A stretch of 7,906 nt of DNA from positions 957-8,862 of the forward strand of contig DCSM01000128.1 of assembly GCA_002325605.1 (NCBI GenBank), written 5' to 3'. The position numbers and the translations under genes were made by a program. The DNA comes from Chloroflexaceae bacterium UBA1466 (GTDB lineage Bacteria; Chloroflexota; Chloroflexia; Chloroflexales; Chloroflexaceae). Each line of letters begins with the position of its first letter. Position 1 is the stretch's first letter. The notes beneath the pieces were generated by a model. That model did not search any database and had not been told where the DNA came from. It worked only from the letters and a program-made list of their open reading frames with translations. Of this stretch, positions 7,101 through 7,906 are shown in pieces.

Positions 7101-7820
7101 CTACAACGGGATCTTTTTGAACGCTTCCCCTGCCACCATCCCCTTTTCAGCCCCGATCTCCACGGCCTTCTGCGCGACCCGTTCGACCCACCCAGGGCTG
7201 GCGATCTCCTGACTTGCGTGCGCCCGCAGAGCCGTAACCTTCTGAGCCAACGTCGAGCTAACGTCTTCAACATGATCAGGATGCTCGGCCCACCAAAGAT
7301 ATAATGCCCCAGGTCGCCATGCGGGAACCCCGATTTGCCCCAAACCAGGCAGGAATAACGGATCCCGCGCATGGACAATGGCCTCAATCACCGCGAAACC
7401 AACGGCTCGATGATCGGGGTGCATCATATAAATACGCCAGGGATCATGAGTATAGATAGCGTGGGGTTTGAAGTGCCGAATGTAGAGCGCAAGCTCAAAA
7501 CGGAGGCTGGGGCTGGGGGCAAGCTCGCCGTCATTATGGCGCAGAAAGACTACGGTTTGCACCCCTAAGACGTTAGCAGCCACCTGCTGCTCGATCTCTC
7601 TAAGCTCCGCCAGCAGGTAACTACTCATCTTGGGGTCGTTACTTCCCTTGTTGCCATTCGTGCAGATTAAGAATGTAATGTCCCAACCAGCTTGAATGAG
7701 CTTGGCTGTCGTCCCGCCACAACCAACTTCATTATCATCAGGATGCGCCCCGATTACCAGCGCACGGCGGGTTGGATTCTCAAGAAGAGTCATTTCAATT
7801 GTCTCTTTCATAGGCGACAA
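7101..7820 (-). CDS. PIG-L/LmbE-family zinc-dependent deacetylase
   Basis: A 239-residue cytoplasmic metal hydrolase of the family that removes acetyl groups from N-acetylglucosaminyl compounds (GlcNAc-phosphatidylinositol, the mycothiol and bacillithiol precursors, antibiotics). Residues 25-31 are AHPDDNE (His26 zinc ligand, Asp28 the likely general base, Asp29 zinc ligand), followed by GCGGTTAKL. HPDHRAVG at 133-140 supplies the third zinc ligand, His136, preceded by the typical THDPWRIY (123-130). Length is normal for the family and no key residue is missing. The substrate is not evident: no thiol-cofactor or sugar gene is adjacent, so bacillithiol-type synthesis is only one option. The TTG at 7820-7818 is chosen because AAGGAG lies five bases before it; an in-frame ATG at 7811-7809 is the alternative and would lose three residues. 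The gene stands alone with its own promoter. Confidence 0.93.
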   Translation of the reverse strand: MSPMKETIEMTLLENPTRRALVIGAHPDDNEVGCGGTTAKLIQAGWDITFLICTNGNKGSNDPKMSSYLLAELREIEQQVAANVLGVQTVVFLRHNDGELAPSPSLRFELALYIRHFKPHAIYTHDPWRIYMMHPDHRAVGFAVIEAIVHARDPLFLPGLGQIGVPAWRPGALYLWWAEHPDHVEDVSSTLAQKVTALRAHASQEIASPGWVERVAQKAVEIGAEKGMVAGEAFKKIPL

Positions 7821-7825
7821 GATTT

Positions 7826-7831
7826 CTCCTT
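7826..7831 (-). promoter_or_regulatory. Ribosome binding site deciding a TTG start for the deacetylase
   Basis: AAGGAG on the minus strand ends five bases before TTG (7820-7818) but 14 bases before the next in-frame ATG (7811-7809). The spacing favours the TTG codon, although the ATG cannot be excluded. Confidence 0.65.
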
Positions 7832-7842
7832 AACAGCTAGTT

Positions 7843-7871
7843 ATGATAACACTGGCAGGCACTTTTGCCAA
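7843..7871 (-). promoter_or_regulatory. Predicted sigma-70-type promoter for the deacetylase
   Basis: On the minus strand TTGGCA (7871-7866) and TATCAT (7848-7843) each match the consensus at five of six positions, spaced by exactly 17 bases, with TG at the extended -10 position. This is the best promoter in the window. Transcription would start near 7836, very close to the ribosome binding site, so the leader would be short (about 16 bases). Direct repeats lie in its spacer and just upstream of its -35. Confidence 0.7.
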
Positions 7872-7905
7872 AACTGGCAGGCAGCTTCGACTCCGCAGGC
7901 AGGCA
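7851..7905. repeat. Three 11-bp direct repeats with an exact 22-bp period over the deacetylase promoter
   Basis: ACTGGCAGGCA is identical at 7851-7861 and 7873-7883; a third copy, GCAGGCAGGCA at 7895-7905, matches at nine of eleven positions. The start-to-start distance is 22 bp both times, about two helical turns, while the 11-bp segments between copies are not conserved (about four of eleven). The first copy lies within the promoter spacer and the second just upstream of the -35. This arrangement suits a regulator binding one face of the DNA, but the array is cut by the window edge and may simply be a longer tandem repeat. The 3' end of copy three is also part of a GGCA microrepeat. Confidence 0.6.
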
Positions 7906-7906
7906 G

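Noticed and set aside
7371..7568. Plus-strand open frame inside the deacetylase gene
   Set aside because: It is antisense to conserved deacetylase motifs and shows no ribosome site or known domain.
7853..7869. Sigma-54-like -24/-12 pair (TGGCA ... TTGCC) reading rightward, and a similar one on the minus strand
   Set aside because: The GG and GC dinucleotides are separated by 11 bases instead of the required 10 in both orientations, and the sigma-70 match at the same place is much better.

Overview
The window looks like chromosomal DNA of a free-living bacterium with roughly balanced base composition (about half G+C by eye). It holds four complete genes and the 3' two thirds of rpoC. Two features hint at Chloroflexota or a neighbouring phylum. 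The beta' subunit lacks the large trigger-loop insertion found in Proteobacteria. The Ser/Thr kinase has an N-terminal zinc ribbon, a YRD catalytic loop and an 'APPEQY' segment, a combination I associate with Chloroflexota kinases. The assignment is an inference; no rRNA is present to settle it.

Layout from left to right. Positions 1-2925 (+) are the C-terminal part of RNA polymerase beta' (rpoC), entering from beyond the left edge and closed by a strong intrinsic terminator (2951-2978). Convergent to it, at 2985-4370 (-), is a membrane-anchored Ser/Thr protein kinase. A 160-bp divergent intergenic region (4371-4530) appears to carry interleaved promoters for the kinase and for a rightward two-gene unit. 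That unit is a TrmH/SpoU-family RNA methyltransferase (4531-5355) joined by a one-base stop/start overlap to a multi-pass GT-C-like membrane protein (5355-7001), followed by a second strong terminator (7053-7095). Convergent to this is a PIG-L/LmbE-family deacetylase (7101-7820, -). Its well-formed promoter (7843-7871) is embedded in direct repeats spaced exactly 22 bp apart that run to the right edge.

The genes are mostly separate in function: transcription, membrane signalling, rRNA/tRNA modification, envelope glycosylation and amide deacetylation. Only the methyltransferase and membrane protein look co-transcribed. I see no mobile element, CRISPR array, tRNA or rRNA, and no clearly new multi-gene system. 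The points most worth a second look are a roughly 43-residue insertion in beta' next to the position of E. coli ppGpp site 1, the long acidic beta' tail, the phased repeats over the deacetylase promoter, and the unrecognised outer domain of the kinase. No stretch longer than 300 bases is without a gene.
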